From: Panulirus ornatus
Lineage: Eukaryota; Arthropoda; Malacostraca; Decapoda; Palinuridae
Length of the DNA stretch: 64,000 bases
Direction: 5' to 3'
Assembly: GCF_036320965.1 (NCBI RefSeq)
Contig: NC_092231.1
Coordinates: forward strand, 27,827,894-27,891,893
Shown: positions 21,770-34,354 of the stretch, piece by piece
Layout: the number at the start of each line of letters is the position of its first letter
How positions within the stretch are numbered: the stretch's first letter is position 1
Translations under genes and position numbers: made by a program
Notes under the pieces: model-generated
The model's input: only the letters and a program-made list of their open reading frames with translations
Told to the model about the DNA's origin: nothing
The model's database searches: none

Positions 21770-23418
21770 GCCATCCCTCATGTTCAGTCAGGACCCAACA
21801 TATCACTCGTACATATCTATTAGTCTTTCAACCCTGATCCAACGCCTTCAATTTGGTCTCCCAATTCTCCTTGTTCCCTCCACCTCTGAAACATATATCC
21901 TCTTTGTTAACTTTTCCGCACTCATTTTCAACACAACCTCTTTTGCTCTCTCAATCACACTCTTTGTGTTTCCACACATCTTTCTTACCCTTTCATTACT
22001 TACTCGATCAAACCACTCATGCCACATATCGTCCTCGAACATTCATTACCAAAAAACCCACTCTCCTTCGCAACCATATAATATTGTTGGAACTACTTTT
22101 CCTTCAAACATACCCATTTTTGCTCTCTGAGATAACGTTCTCTCTTTCCACACATTCTTCATCGCTCTCAAAACCTTCGCCCCCTCCCCCATCCGATGAC
22201 TCACTTCCGCTACCATGGTTCTATTCGCTGCTAAGTCCTCTCCTAGATTTCTAAAACACTTCAATTCCTCCATTTTTCCCTCATTCAAACTTACATCCCC
22301 ATTAACTTGTCCCTCAACCTGCTAAAACCTAATACTCACTTCCTAGGCCCCCTCATCCCCGACAGACTGCATATTTGCCCCTCTCTCCAAAACTCTTGCA
22401 TGTACCTCCCTCACTACCCCATCCATAAACAAATTAAACAACCACGGTGACATCGCAAACCCTTGCCGCAGACTGACCTTTAACAGGAGCAAATCACTCT
22501 CCTCTCTTCCTACTCGTACACAAGCTTTACACCCTTGATAATAACTTCTCACTGCTTCTTGATGCTTACCTCCCACACCATATATCCTTAAGACCTTCCA
22601 CAAAGCATCTCTATCAACCATATCATATGCCTTCTCCAGTTCCATAAACGTCACATACAAATCACTTGTTTTTCTAAGTATTTCTCACACACATTCTTCA
22701 AAGCAAACACCTGATCCACACATCCTCTACCACTTCTGAAACCACACTGCTCTTCCCAAGTCTGATGATCTGTAACCGTCTTTATCCTCTCAATCAATAC
22801 CCTCCCATAAAATTTCCAGGTACACTCAACAAACCTATGCCTGTGTAGTTTGAACACTCACCTTCATCCCCTTTGCCTTTATACACTGGCACGATACATG
22901 CATACCTCCAATCCTCAGGCACTTCACCATGATCCATACATACAGTGAATATCCTTATCTGCCATTCAACAACATAGTCCCCCTTTCTTGATAAATTCAA
23001 ATGCATTACCATCCAAACCCTTCGCCTTACGCAAGGCTTTCACCACCTCTTCTCTTTTCACTAAACCACTCACCCTGACTCTCTCACTATGCATACCACC
23101 CCGACCTAAACACCCCTACTTCTGGCACTCATCATCAAACAGTTAACAATCCTTCAAAATACTTACTCCATCACTACCTATTATCACTTCCCTTTTTGCT
23201 CCCTTAAACGATGTCCCCCATTTTTTTTTTTTTTTTTTTTTTTTTTGTATTTCGCATATTATTTACCACCCTCTAAAACATCTTTTTATTGTCCCTGAAG
23301 TTTAATGATACTCTCTCATTCCAACTCTCATTTGCCCTCTTTTTCAACCCCTGCACCTTATTTTGACCTCCTGCCACTTTCCCTTATACATCTACCTATC
23401 ATTTGCACTCCTTCCTTT
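21770..23418 (-). mobile_element. LINE family A/B copy, internally deleted
   Basis: It runs from the C-terminal domain (blocks at 21848-22042 and 22046-22288) to a junction near 22335 that skips the FADD region. It continues with LFNLFMDGVVREVHARVLER (22343-22660), the FRSGRGCVDQVFALKNV block and EVPEDWRYACIVPVYKGKGD (22794-23012). A T26 run lies inside it at 23221-23246. Many stops and frame shifts are present. Confidence 0.82.
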
Positions 23419-24135
23419 AGTTCTCGCAGAAGCTGTGCCCCCTCAACCAACGTATGACTCACTTCTGCTTCCATAGTTCCATTTACCACCAAGTCTGCTA
23501 AAACACTTCCTCCGATTTTTCCCCATTCAAACTCAAACCCCAAGTAAACTGTCCCTCAATCCTACTAAACCTAATATCCTTATTTTATTCACATTTATTC
23601 TAAACTTCCTTTTTTCATACACTCTTCCAAACTAAGTCAACAATTTTTGCGGTTTCTCACTTGAATCTGCCACCAGTGCAATAACATCAGCAAACAACAC
23701 CTGACTCACCTCCCAAGCCCCCCCCCCCCCCCTCAAAAAAAGCCCTACACGACTGCATAATCGCCCCCTCTCTCTCTATGACTGTCGCATTTACATCCCT
23801 CACCAGCACAACCATAAACAAACTAAACTGCAATGGTGACCTTCCCTTGGAACCATTCACTCTCTTATCTTCTCACGCTTATATATGCCTTTAGACCCTC
23901 GATGAAAACTTCTCACTGCATCTACAAGCTTTCCTTCCACACCATATATCCTAAAGAGCTTCCACAAGGCATCTTCATCAATCTTATCATATGCTTTCTC
24001 CAGAGCCATGTCATGTGCAAATCCTCTGTTTCTTTCAGTAATTTTCGCACATATTCTTACAGGAAACAATTGATCCATACATCCTCTACCACTTCTAAAA
24101 CTACATGGTTCCTTCCCAGTCTGATGCATCTGACC
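23419..24135 (-). mobile_element. LINE fragment, second decayed copy in tandem
   Basis: The C-terminal-to-palm order restarts at 23419, so this is a separate copy. It includes an FRSGRGCMDQLF block and an ALEKAYDKIDEDALWKLF motif A relic (23857-24129). A C-run lies at 23720-23732. Confidence 0.75.
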
Positions 24136-24424
24136 TAGGAATACCTGTTCTTACGAATGAGTAGCAAGAAACAATATCCAATTCCTAGTCTGACATACAA
24201 TCAATTACTCATACTTATGAACTGCCGAACTGCATCTTTTCATGAAAATGTTGCTTAATACCACATTCTATTAACTATATCTTATATGCATCACATTATT
24301 ACAGTCAGGTACAGGTATTTTTTCTAATATGATGCATTTCTTTATATTTTCCAACTTACCAACAGGAACCTTACCTGTTCGTAACCCAGGTAACCCCAGT
24401 ATATGAATGTGTGTGTATGCAAGT

Positions 24425-24765
24425 ATATCTTTTTCAATCCATCCTTCTAAGTCCACAATCTGGTCTTCCTCTCCTTGTTCCCTCCACTTCTGACACATGT
24501 ATCGTGTGACAACTTCTTATTATCTCTAAATCATAAACCATTTCAGCACACACTTCAGCTTTCCCAACCATACTTATCACCACACATCTCCTACCCTATC
24601 ACTACTTAATCAACCCTCCTCACGTCACGTACTTAATTCAAACATTTTATTTCTAACACATGCACCCTCCTCTGAACATTCTCACCCATAGATCATCCAT
24701 ATAATATTTTTGGAACTACTGTATCTTCAAATATCTATTTTCGCCTCCCCAGATAGCTAGACACA
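24425..24765 (-). mobile_element. LINE family B C-terminal fragment
   Basis: The sequence from CAATCCATCCTTC to CTATTTTCGCCTCCC follows the coding order of the family C-terminal domain in reverse orientation. It is too mutated for a continuous frame. Confidence 0.6.
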
Positions 24766-24799
24766 TGTCTACCTGTAGTCGAAATCGTGACAAGACTTC

Positions 24800-25235
24800 T
24801 GTTGAGACGACGTTGTTATTCTATTCTGGGTTTGCCACTGTTCTGAGTAATGTCGTGTTGCAGGTTTGTTGCTTCTAGTAAGGTGTTGTACTGTGACTGT
24901 GAAGCTGTCTGCATACCTGAGGACCTTCATGTTGTGGTCTTCTGCAGGTTATGGAAGGTCATGTAGGAAGAGACTGAAGGGGGTTGGAGAAAGAATTGCT
25001 CTTTCAGGGAACACCATAGTGGAGTTTAAGAGAGTTACAGGTGAAGCAATTGCGAGTAACTCAGGCTTGGAAAGTGCTAAATCACTTTTTGTAATTGTCG
25101 TGGACGACAGGATCAAGTATCGTTTGTGTGAGGATGTGTTGCTGAAGACTTTCAAAAGTTTTTTTTTTGATGTCTACTGCCACCAGTGGTGTGCAGGAGA
25201 GAAGCTATGGTTGGTTGAGGCCATTTTGGATATAT
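24800..25235 (-). pseudogene. Jockey-like reverse transcriptase relic (different LINE family)
   Basis: The minus strand shows RT motifs in order. VAVDI (motif A relic) is near 25180, AILSPTPFSLFLHDLP (motif B) near 24960-25010, and KVLRYADSFTVTV (motif C, YADD changed to YADS) near 24900-24940. The spacing and the wording LSPTxFxLFLHDLP are typical of Jockey-superfamily elements and unlike family A. The changed catalytic Asp and frame breaks mark it as dead. The plus-strand 152-aa frame here is its shadow. Confidence 0.72.
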
Positions 25236-25240
25236 TGTAT

Positions 25241-25241
<1 letters not shown>

Positions 25242-25283
<42 letters not shown>

Positions 25284-25322
25284 TGTGCGTGCGTGTGTGT
25301 GTGTGTGTGTGTTTGTGTGTGT
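25242..25322. repeat. (GT)n microsatellite, interrupted
   Basis: About 40 GT units with CTGTGCGTGC interruptions. Confidence 0.97.
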
Positions 25323-25329
25323 GATAACA

Positions 25330-26400
25330 CACTCCATCTGCTTTAGGTTACACCACGATTAAGTCCCGTCAGTGGACGAGGGAGAGTACAGTCTGGTTGA
25401 TGAGCTTATTTAGCACCATATTCAAATATCACTCCGAGACACCTAACGGTAATAAGTGAGGGTCACATTTCATTGTATCCAGCTTTGTAGCACAGCAGTG
25501 CGTGTTGTGGCTGAAGCTAAGCCACGTAGTTGTGTGATTACTATTTGTGTTACGGAGAGAGAAAGTACTCACGTTACCCTATCTCTTAACCTTGCATATA
25601 TGTACCATGTCTTTAGTATTATTTTGTACACACACACACACACACACTAGCATATTTGTGTCAGTCTTTATGTTGTTGGGGAGACAATGATCTTTCCTTG
25701 ACCTGGGTGGTTTATCTTATTCTCCCCCTTCTGTCATGCATACGCATATATAACTGTTAATACAAATACAATGTGAATAAATATCTTTGTTTACATGCGT
25801 TAAATCCAACCTTCCGCTCCTACCCAAAAGTTCCCAAATCTATTGATTATTGATTAAGAGTACAGCCACTTACGTTACCATTACCCTGGATTGGCCAAAA
25901 TGTAAGAAACCAGTTTTGTGATGCTGTGGTCTTCTTCCTTCATACAAGTTCTTGCAAATTATACCGAATCGGATGAGTTACTTTACTTGTCATTTGTGCC
26001 ACTATAAGTGAATTGTATCACAAGTTCTGGTGCCTAAACATGGACTGGCACCACAGAGTTTGAGGAAAACACACACTACACATCACATTTCTGTATTCCT
26101 ATATCAATCATTGCCTTCAGTTGCTAGCATGACAGCTTGTGAGAAACGACAACACAGAAAGTCACAGATAAGGCAGACATATGCACCATAATTATGTTGA
26201 AGCAAAGACGCTGGTGAAGACGTGACACTAAATTCATCCACAAACTAACACGATATACAAGTATGGTTAGTGTCGACTGCCCGAGAAGTTACAGCTTCTG
26301 CCGACAGAGCGCATGACGCTCGTTCAAAACAGAAGGGAGACGAGCGTAAAACATTCCATATTAACTTTACATGTAGGGGTACATGAGACATAGTATGATA
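25330..26400. other. Mostly unique sequence, possible decayed LTR
   Basis: A short (AC)n tract lies at 25629-25648. No gene is recognised. The part from about 25910 to 26430 lies just beyond the integrase end of the neighbouring Gypsy relic. It would be the place of its 3' LTR, but I could not pair it with a second copy. Confidence 0.3.
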
Positions 26401-26428
26401 CATAAGCATAAAAACATACAGTTCGTCA

Positions 26429-26439
26429 ACCTCCCTCCC
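26429..26439 (-). other. Possible polypurine tract of the Gypsy relic
   Basis: On the minus strand GGGAGGGAGGT lies downstream of the integrase C-terminus and precedes TGACGAACTG, a plausible LTR start. Without a matching 5' LTR this stays tentative. Confidence 0.3.
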
Positions 26440-26739
26440 GATGGAGTCTGAAGTGAAGAGGACTTAAATATCCAGACGTTCCACATGCTGACGTCTGCAA
26501 GAGCTACGTCTTAGTGATGCGAGGGGTAGGGGAAAACAAACCTTATGCCCGTCTTCCACAGAGGCTGTTATTCCTTCGTAGCTGGCGAGGAAAAGACGGG
26601 CGGGTTTGGGTCTTTACGTAGTGCTGACTGACTGGCACGGGGCGGGATTGGTGGTGAGGGGAATGTGATGTAGCCTCAGGAAACGGCGGTTTCTCCAACA
26701 TACTCTACCGATACCTACGATTATCCCTGCCGTGTCCCA

Positions 26740-29720
26740 TCACCTCGCGACGGGATCTTGTAAGCGGACAGGTTCACCAAGCTTGAGAGGGGAAAGGGAG
26801 CGGGAGGTGCTGTTATAGTACTCCTCCGCCTTCTGTTGCAGTGTGAGCTGTCGTGCATCATACTCGTCCGCTGTGTCCTGCCACTCGGAAGCGAAGGAGC
26901 GGCAGTGTGTTGGCATGGATGTGCCGAGCGATCTGAGCGGGTGACCGGCCGTCTGGGCGGGGTTGTTGTGTGTCTCCATCAGTCCTTCGGTGGAAGTTTT
27001 CATCCTCCAGGCAGCCATTACTGATGGTCTTGATAATGAGGCGTTTCACCTGCTTCACACAGGCCTTACGGGTAATGTGGTCATGAGATGTGGCGAGTCA
27101 CGCCCCAACGCTTGAGGAAGGTCAGAAATTCTGACCTGGGGAACTAAGGTCCACTGTCCGCGTGGAGACGGACAGGTTCGCCTACATTAACGAAGAAGCT
27201 TGATGGTGGTGCGAGAGGTGGCGTCCCTTCCGTACTGACTCACGTGTGGTCAGCCAGATAGACGATCGGCGTACAGCAGACATTCCTTCCTGCGTGTGAG
27301 AACAGCTCAGCAGAGACGTCCTCGTAAGGCCGCGATGGGTGCGGGTCACACATCAACGGCTCCTTTACCAGGGATGGCTGGAGGGTCTGGCATGCGTCAC
27401 ATGCCTGCACGGTGTGCACGATGTCACTCGTGGTGCCAGGCCACCACAACGTCTGCCGGGCGCGGCGCTTTGAGGCCTCTATTCTTCAGTGAGTTGTGAA
27501 GGCGGGAAGAACAGGGAGGCCAAATGCGGCGGGGATGATGAGCCGGGCGCCGTGGAGAGCGAGACATTCATCAGTGGCCAGACTGTCTCGTATTTTCCAG
27601 AAATCTCGTAGTGATGCTGGTTCTTTCGGCAAGTCTGTGGGAAAACCTGTGATCATGGATGGCGTCGTGGAGCTGACGGTAGGCGTCGTCCTGGGCAGCT
27701 GGCCATCAAGCAGCTATGTAAGGTGACGTCCGCCCAAGCCTCGAAGTCTTCCGGGGTTGGGTCATCCACAGGTGCGCAGGAGATGCGCGTCGGGGATGGC
27801 AAGTTCTCTCCCCTTACGCTAAACTGTCGTGAGGGAAAACTGCGTCGTCTTCTTCAAACGCTGGAAACGTGAGGTCTCCACAGCGTCCAGTGTGTAGCCG
27901 TTCAAAATGGGCACCAGCGGCTTCTGGTCGATGAGGAGGCCGAAGTGTGGCAGACCCAGCAGATACCGGCGGCACTTTCTCATGGCCCACACAGCCACCA
28001 CAAGTTCTAACTCCACAATGGCATATCCTGTCTAAACGTCGCAAAGAAAACGAGAGCTACACTGCACCAGCCTCCTCTTGTCACCATGGCACGACACAAG
28101 AGCGTAAACCCACACCTTTCAGACACGAGGCTTCAGTCTGCAGAACTGTAGGAAGGGCGGGATCAAAGTGGGCGAGAACTGGAGACGAGTTCAAGGTTTA
28201 TTCCACTCTCTCGAATGATGCGTGGTGGTCGGGGGTCCACACAAAATCATTCATGGGGCTGAGAAGGGAGCAGAAAGTGTCTGGCGATGTTGCTATGCTG
28301 GGGTGAAGTTTGCAGGCCGGTTCGCGACATCCATGAATGACCCCGAGGTCCGTGATGATGGTGGGCGTGGGGGAATCTGAGATGGCACTCACCTTACCTG
28401 GTTCTGCAGTCATACCCTCAGCAGTGATGCCATACCCACAGCTCGGCAGACTGGCTGGCGTACACTAACCTGCTGACGTTCATGTTATGCCGTGTTTACG
28501 ACATCGCTGAAGGTCGACTGTGTAGGTCGGTTCCCAGGCGAACACGTCATCCAAGACAGTGCCTCAGTTGTTGACATCTTCAAGAGCGATTTACCACGTC
28601 TGAAAAATTCGTCCCCTATAGACACGAATCCCATGGGGGCCACGTAGAAATTTGTAACTTCCCCACGGAGTTATGAAGATGGTGAACGGCTGTGCCTCCT
28701 TTGCTAGCGGAAGCTGACAGTATCGCGTCCGTCGTGGTCAAATATTTGCATCCACGAGCGACCTCCATGACAGGTTGCGCGGCGTTGGGGCAGGGTGGTG
28801 GGCGGGTCGCAAAACTTGCTCGTTCAGTTTGGTGAGGTCCATGGTGGTGCAGACGCCTTCCCTCTGCTTCGGTGTCACCAGCCATCGGATAACACCATCT
28901 CCAATACCCCGACATCCAGCGGCTGGATGACCCCTTGCTTCTGCTGTCTAGCACCTGCTCGCCAGGCCAGGGGGATGGCCCAGGGAGTGTGGAGTGCAAA
29001 GGGCTGCTGCACCTCCGCCTGCTGGTGGATCGTCATGGGCAGGCCAGACACGGTCCACAGCTATGTTCCCTATGGACCTCTGGATCCACCAAGTCGTCCA
29101 TGAAATCTTCCAGAAGCTTCTGGCGATCCTCCACCAACTGCTCGGCGCTGGGGATATCAAGGTTGACATCGGTTGTGGAGCGACTATATCTGCTTCAGGT
29201 AGTTAGCAGGGATGATAGTGATGGCTCTGGCGTCATACCAGGAGAGCAGGACGTCGTCTGTGTCATGGGATACGTCGACGGTGGTGTCGTGTGACATATC
29301 TCCCAGGGTGAGAATTGCCTCGAATGATGCCACAGGTGACAGTCTACTGCTGTTCACCACGAGAACCTCCTCGTCCAGCGGAAAGGAGAAGTCAGACGCG
29401 AGGAGACCAAGCTGTGGCAGTTGTCGTGGTCCCGTGATGGCTGTCTTTTCTGCGCCGATGTCGGGCGTGCACAGCAGAGCCCCTCGTCGAGTCCCGTCAG
29501 GTAAACGTACTTTGGGTGCGCGACGGTTGGCTGGGCACCTGTGGACACCACTCAGCTTCAGGCGACGGCCAGCTTTACCTGTCAGCTTGTTGTTGTCACG
29601 GAGCTTCTGCGGATCCTGTAGTTTCTAGCGACACACTTTCCTGAAGTGTCCCGTGTGTGTGGCCACACTGGCAGCACTTCTATACCTCCGGCAGGACGCG
29701 ACGCTGCTTCACTCGTCCTT
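26740..29720 (-). pseudogene. Ty3/Gypsy pol relic (protease-RT-RNase H-integrase)
   Basis: Reading the minus strand, a possible Cys-rich knuckle (KCCQCGHTHG) is near 29650. An aspartic protease follows with LLCTPDIGAEKTAIT near 29450 (DIGA in place of DTGA). RT follows (about 29100-28420), with VTPKQREGV, MDLTKLNEQVLRPAHHP and a VLDDVF active-site relic (28544-28556). RNase H follows (27819-28016, ELELVVAVWAMRKCRRYLLGL and LVPILNGYTLDAVE). Integrase comes last (27240-27449, WWPGTTSDI and ACDACQ), with its C-terminal part at 26740-27018. Domain order PR-RT-RH-IN is diagnostic for Ty3/Gypsy. Frames break repeatedly, so it cannot be active. The sequence is GC-richer than its flanks. Confidence 0.9.
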
Positions 29721-29929
29721 CAGGAGGTACAGCGGCGCCACAACCATCACACTGCTGACGGTGTTCTGCTTGTTGCGCAGTGGCGCGAGCTGTCGAGCGC
29801 TGGCGACGCTTTGACATCTTTTGAACGGCCTTAGACTTGCCTGTCAGATCCGCCCCGGTGTTGTGGGCTGACTCCTGGCTGCGGCACAAGGACAGGGGTG
29901 TTGGCTAGTTCAAGTTATGAAAACGATCA

Positions 29930-30115
29930 CAGTGTAGACCTTAAAATTCCAATTACACCCTTCTGCTGATTATGCTAACCGTAAAGTCATTGAATCTATC
30001 TTAATTGCTAATACTAAGAACTTTAATTTGTCCCTAAGCAACTTTTAAGCCCATCCTATTATCAACCATATCAGGAAAGAATTAAGAAGAGACGAAAACA
30101 AACCAAAAAAATTGT
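29930..30115 (+). pseudogene. Possible Penelope-like element C-terminal relic
   Basis: A plus-strand frame reads RKVIESILIANTKNFNLS, one stop, then HPIINHIRKELRR. The IES-LI-NFN-LS pattern resembles the tail of the GIY-YIG endonuclease region of Penelope-like retroelements. The fragment is short and interrupted, so the family call is tentative. Confidence 0.35.
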
Positions 30116-30398
30116 AGCAATCTAGGAGATTTATCAATAAAGTATCCTAGATCTTTCATTAATAAATCCCTTAAGTAAGCAAAGAAATCATTTTATAGAG
30201 CCCAAACCTTCCATTGACACCAAGAATCTTTTAGTTCTCTCTTTTAATAATTTTAATTTACTTCCAATGTTGCTTAGCTCTGACAATGTAAGGCATTTCT
30301 CATCATACACGACCCGAGTAAAGACCATATCTTTAGGTAAGTACGAGTTTTACATCATCACGAATAATACTTCTGTAGGTTGGAAATCCGTTCACAAT

Positions 30399-30755
30399 AG
30401 AGGGACAACTGGTTCCTTAAAACACGATAAAATAATAACCTATCGTTACGAGGGACAACTGCTACCTTAAAACACGATAAATATTAACCAATCAGTTACA
30501 GGGGACAAATGTTACCTTAAAACATGATGAAATACTGACCAATCAGTTACAAGGGACAACTGTTACCTTAAAACACGATAAATATTAACCAATCAGTTAC
30601 AGGGGACAAATGTTACCTTAAAACATGATGAAATACTGACCAATCAGTTACAAGGGACAACTGTTACCTTAAAACACGATAAAATAATCACCAATCAGTT
30701 ACGGGGACAAATGTTACCTTAAAATACGATAAAATAATTACCAATCAGTTACATA
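30399..30755. repeat. 52-53-bp minisatellite, about 7 copies
   Basis: The unit holds ACCAATCAGTTAC, GGGGACAAATGTTACC and TTAAAACACGATAAA. Alternating unit types make a dimer of about 103 bp that is itself repeated. Six units carry the CCAATCA motif. Confidence 0.92.
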
Positions 30756-32225
30756 AAGCTATCAATGCACTAGGCTCCTCATCCTAGCCTAACTTATATT
30801 CCGAAGGCTTAGCAAGGGAAGCCTAAGCTGTATTTTCCGAAGGCAAAGCCTATGATTCCTTGATCTGTGTAGACCTGCTAGGCTGTATTTTCCGTAGGTT
30901 CAGCAAGGGAAGCCTGAGATCCATTGATCTGTCTAGATCAACACAGTCGAGATGCCTTCTTTTTGGGTCCATCGAGGGAAGACCAACCCTCCAATGTTGC
31001 CCATTATTCACTGATAAGAATAATCATTATCTAGTAAATCGTGTCAGTAAGACCCATTTTCCGTTGATAAAATTTCTATTCTTATCAGTTGTTTACAAGT
31101 ATTACCTTCAGAATAACATTTGTGAATAAAACAATGAGAACTGTGTTGTCCTCACTACTCTCATCCTTCGATAATAATGCTATGGACTGTCCTTTTGTTT
31201 ACATTGACCCACATACGTCACCAGCGTCCCTTGTTTCGTATCAATTTTCATGGTTATTATCCCTGTTACTATCGCTTTCACACTTACCTAAAAGTATATA
31301 AACTATACTGAGATATGGCCACCTGTGGCCTCGTCAGTGCTGATGTCTGGCCACCTGTGGCCCCTTTAGAAGTGAGGTGTGTCCACCTCCGAGCCCGTCT
31401 GATCTGAGCTCTGGCCGCCTAGTGTGACCTGTCTGCCAGAACCTAACCTCTCCTCAGTCCAAGTCAACATTCGTCTTTATCGTATTCGTTTTCTTACGTT
31501 GGGGTAGTTCAGTCACAAGATATTATTACAGTTTACGGATTACAGAACTTACGAAATTTTCGTTACATGGAATCGAAAATCTACTTTTTTTTACGTACTC
31601 TGATATATATCACTATGCTCGCAAACGCACATCAAAGGGAGATTCAATCTATAAAAGATATTTCATAACTTATGTGGGATGCAAACGGTAAAATTGCCGT
31701 TTCATTTTCAGTATATGAGATTGTCTTGTTCAGGTGTGGGGGAGGTGCAGCCGGTGAGTGAACTCTGCGGTGAACGTAACCCGTGTTATACTTACTGTAC
31801 AGACCAGCTGACCATCAGGACGGTGACCATACAAACACACATACAGACACACATCTATGGTTGGAGATGATCTGTCGTTAGTGTCAACACCAGTTCTATC
31901 CCCTGATCTAGATGCCTTACTTCTTCCCATTCTAAAGTGATAACTTTAGAGGGTCTGTGATATGCAACTGGGATATGTCCTCTCCCAGGGTAGGACCTTG
32001 ATACAGTAAGAGATAGGGTGTCTCCAGCGGGATCCCGAGATCCCAAAAGGGCCATGATAAATCCTGGGACAATTATTAGAAATCCTGGAATTTTAGCAAG
32101 CTATTCTACACATATTATATGTACTTGTCTTGCGTCATCATCTCGACGCTGCCAAAATAAGCTCTCCTGATTATCAAGCCGTAGGTAAACTAACTCCACA
32201 ATGTATGTTGGGGAAACCTCTCCAC
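30756..32225. other. Unique sequence, no gene recognised
   Basis: Short frames on both strands have no family motif. Small local repeats occur (CCGAAGG...AGCAAGGGAAGCC near 30800-30915, TGGCCACCTGTGGCC near 31317-31365). Confidence 0.4.
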
Positions 32226-32269
32226 ACACACCCCACCACATGACGTCATAGCAACCTCCTACTACAAAC

Positions 32270-32795
32270 TCCTCCATCCGCACACAACACCTTACCACCC
32301 CCACACTGCACCCCACCATCCCCATACAACACCCCATCATCCTCACACAACAAACCACCATCCCCACACAACACCCCATCATCCCCACATAACACCCCAC
32401 GAACCCCTAATCGTACCCCAACATCCCCACACAGCAATCCACCAGCCCCAAATCGCACCCCAACATCCCCACACAGCACCCCACCATCTCCACACAGCAA
32501 TCTATTAGCCCCAAATCGCACCCCAACACCCCCACACAGCACCCCACCATCCCCACACAACACCCCACCAGCCCTAAACAGCACCCCAACATCCCCATGC
32601 AACACCCCATCATCCCCACGCAGCACCCAACCAATTCCACACAGCAACCCACCATCCCCACACAGCACCCCATCGTCCCCACATGACACCCCACCATTCA
32701 CAAAGAGCACCCCACCTACCCCAAACAGCACCCCTTGATCCCCACACAACACTCCCCCATCCCCTTCCAGCAACCCACCATCCCCACACCTAACA
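32270..32795. repeat. C-rich minisatellite, period about 15-21 bp
   Basis: Repeats of CACCCCACCATCCCCACACAA vary in length. The 194-aa and 96-aa minus-strand frames (GVLCGDGG repeats) are products of this array, not genes. Confidence 0.9.
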
Positions 32796-33538
32796 TCCTC
32801 ACACAAGCCCCTCTCCAGTCCTACCCCCACCCAGCCCCGCGTCCTCCAACAACCATATTGTCTTGTTTATCCCATCAGAGACGGCGCTCCATCCTGGGGC
32901 CACACCTTCCTCCCTCACCCTGACACTACCCACCAACCTGCTCCAGTGACCTGCCAGTCCTGCGCCACACAAGGGAGCCACTCACCTTGCCCAGGTGTCA
33001 CATATCCCCGGCCCCTCTCGCTCCTTCCCTCCCACCTCCTCTTTCCTTGGACGTAGTGTCTACATCGTCCACTTTACTCAGGCTCTTCAGAAGGTGAAGG
33101 TCTGGCGGGGGCGCCTCTAAACATACAGACCCACCTCCCTCCCTCGCGCACGTCTCACTTTAATCATGAACGAAACTCACTCGTGTCCTGCAGCTCTACT
33201 CCAGCACAAGACCCCCCCCCCCCTCCTCCTCCTCCTGCTCACCACACACATGACCTCTGACTTTCTCTCGTCTCCTTCCCCCATCCATCATAAAGTTAAA
33301 CCGCTGATCCCACGTCCCTCTCTGACGAGGTTACACTGATTCCATTCCCGCCAGAGACAGGAGTGTCGTGTTGGACGCTTCCAATAGAGAGGTAGAATGG
33401 TCGTGTACCTGCGACACACGAGTGGTCGCACGGCGACGGTCAGTCAGCCCGGCGTTACCTAATGTTGACTGTTGCCGCTGAGTACGTGGGCGAGTATGAG
33501 AGCCTCGCCAGCAGGGTCGTGTGGAGGAGTCGACAGAG

Positions 33539-33737
33539 CTACCTCACCACAGCACAGGTTTCCTCCACACTGACATCCATACCACAGACCTACCTCACCA
33601 CACAACAGGTTTCCTCCACACTGACATCCATACCACAGACCTACCTCACCACAGCACAGGTTTCCTCCACACTGACATCCATACCACAGACCTACCTCAC
33701 CACAGCACAGGTTTCCTCCACACTGACATCCATACCA
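33539..33737. repeat. 51-bp minisatellite, four copies
   Basis: The unit ACCTCACCACAGCACAGG... repeats four times, nearly identical. Because 51 is a multiple of three, several frames stay open on both strands, for example one with 17-aa repeats beginning YLTTAQVSSTLTSIPQT. The array lies 50 bp upstream of the candidate signal-peptide exon. Confidence 0.93.
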
Positions 33738-33788
33738 GGATCCCATGGTACTACAGACGGCGACCTACTGCCGTCAGCAGGTGAGGCC

Positions 33789-33837
33789 ATGATGTGTGGT
33801 GGTGGGAGACTATCACTGTGCCTGCTTCTCATCCTGG
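33789..33837 (+). CDS. Candidate first coding exon with signal peptide
   Basis: From tandem ATGs the frame reads MMCGGGRLSLCLLLILG. This has a short polar start, one Arg, and a Leu-rich hydrophobic core, as in a signal peptide. It is cut by a consensus donor, G|GTGAGT at 33838. The intron falls in phase 1 at the end of the hydrophobic core, the usual place and phase for a signal-peptide exon of secreted or membrane proteins. A stop follows a few bases into the intron if unspliced. The ATG context is GAGGCCATGATG. The downstream exons were not found, so the protein is unknown. Chance occurrence is possible. Confidence 0.42.
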
Positions 33838-34022
33838 GTGAGTAGGCAGGAAGGTTGAGTCTTAAAGGAACACTAGGGTCTCAGGCATCACCACCAGTGT
33901 CTGAGACTCAAGTGTCATCCTGGGCAGAGGGTCTTGTCCACTTGTGAGGCAGCGGGCGAGGCATCAGACAGGGTTGGATGCCACAGCCCAGACTCGACAC
34001 GACCGCTGCCGCAACACAGTCT

Positions 34023-34027
<5 letters not shown>

Positions 34028-34059
<32 letters not shown>
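34028..34059. repeat. (TA)n microsatellite
   Basis: About 16 TA units in otherwise unique sequence, not next to a recognisable LINE or SINE tail. Confidence 0.95.
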
Positions 34060-34061
<2 letters not shown>

Positions 34062-34354
34062 AACATGTAAATTTGTGAATCACTGTAAACCATTACAGTG
34101 CCCATGAGTCGACCCTGGGCCCTCAGTGGTACAAAACCTCACACTGCTTCACGTCTTGAGCATTAAAACCTTTAATAGATCCCTGTGTGCACGAAATGGC
34201 CCGAGTGCATGGAGTTATCATGTCTTGTTAGGTCACGTGAGGCGAACCGAGGTCTCCGGATCACAAAGAATGGGAAGGGGATTTTTCTTTTAAGTTCGCC
34301 TGTCATTCAAATGACGTAGGTTAGACTACTGGGCACTCAGTGTAAGAAGGTCTG

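Noticed and set aside
24866..25324. 152-aa plus-strand frame
   Set aside because: It is the antisense of a Jockey-like RT relic, followed by translated (GT)n.
29212..29628. 138-aa plus-strand frame
   Set aside because: It is the shadow of the Gypsy protease region on the minus strand.
32246..32830. 194-aa Gly/Cys/Asp-rich frame, resembling an antifreeze or cuticle-like protein
   Set aside because: It exists only because a C-rich minisatellite with a period near a multiple of three stays open. There is no signal peptide or splice context.
33462..33845. 127-aa frame YLTTAQVSSTLTSIPQT repeats as a mucin-like protein
   Set aside because: The 51-bp repeat is open in several frames and on the opposite strand. 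Only the terminal signal-peptide part with a splice donor looks gene-like.
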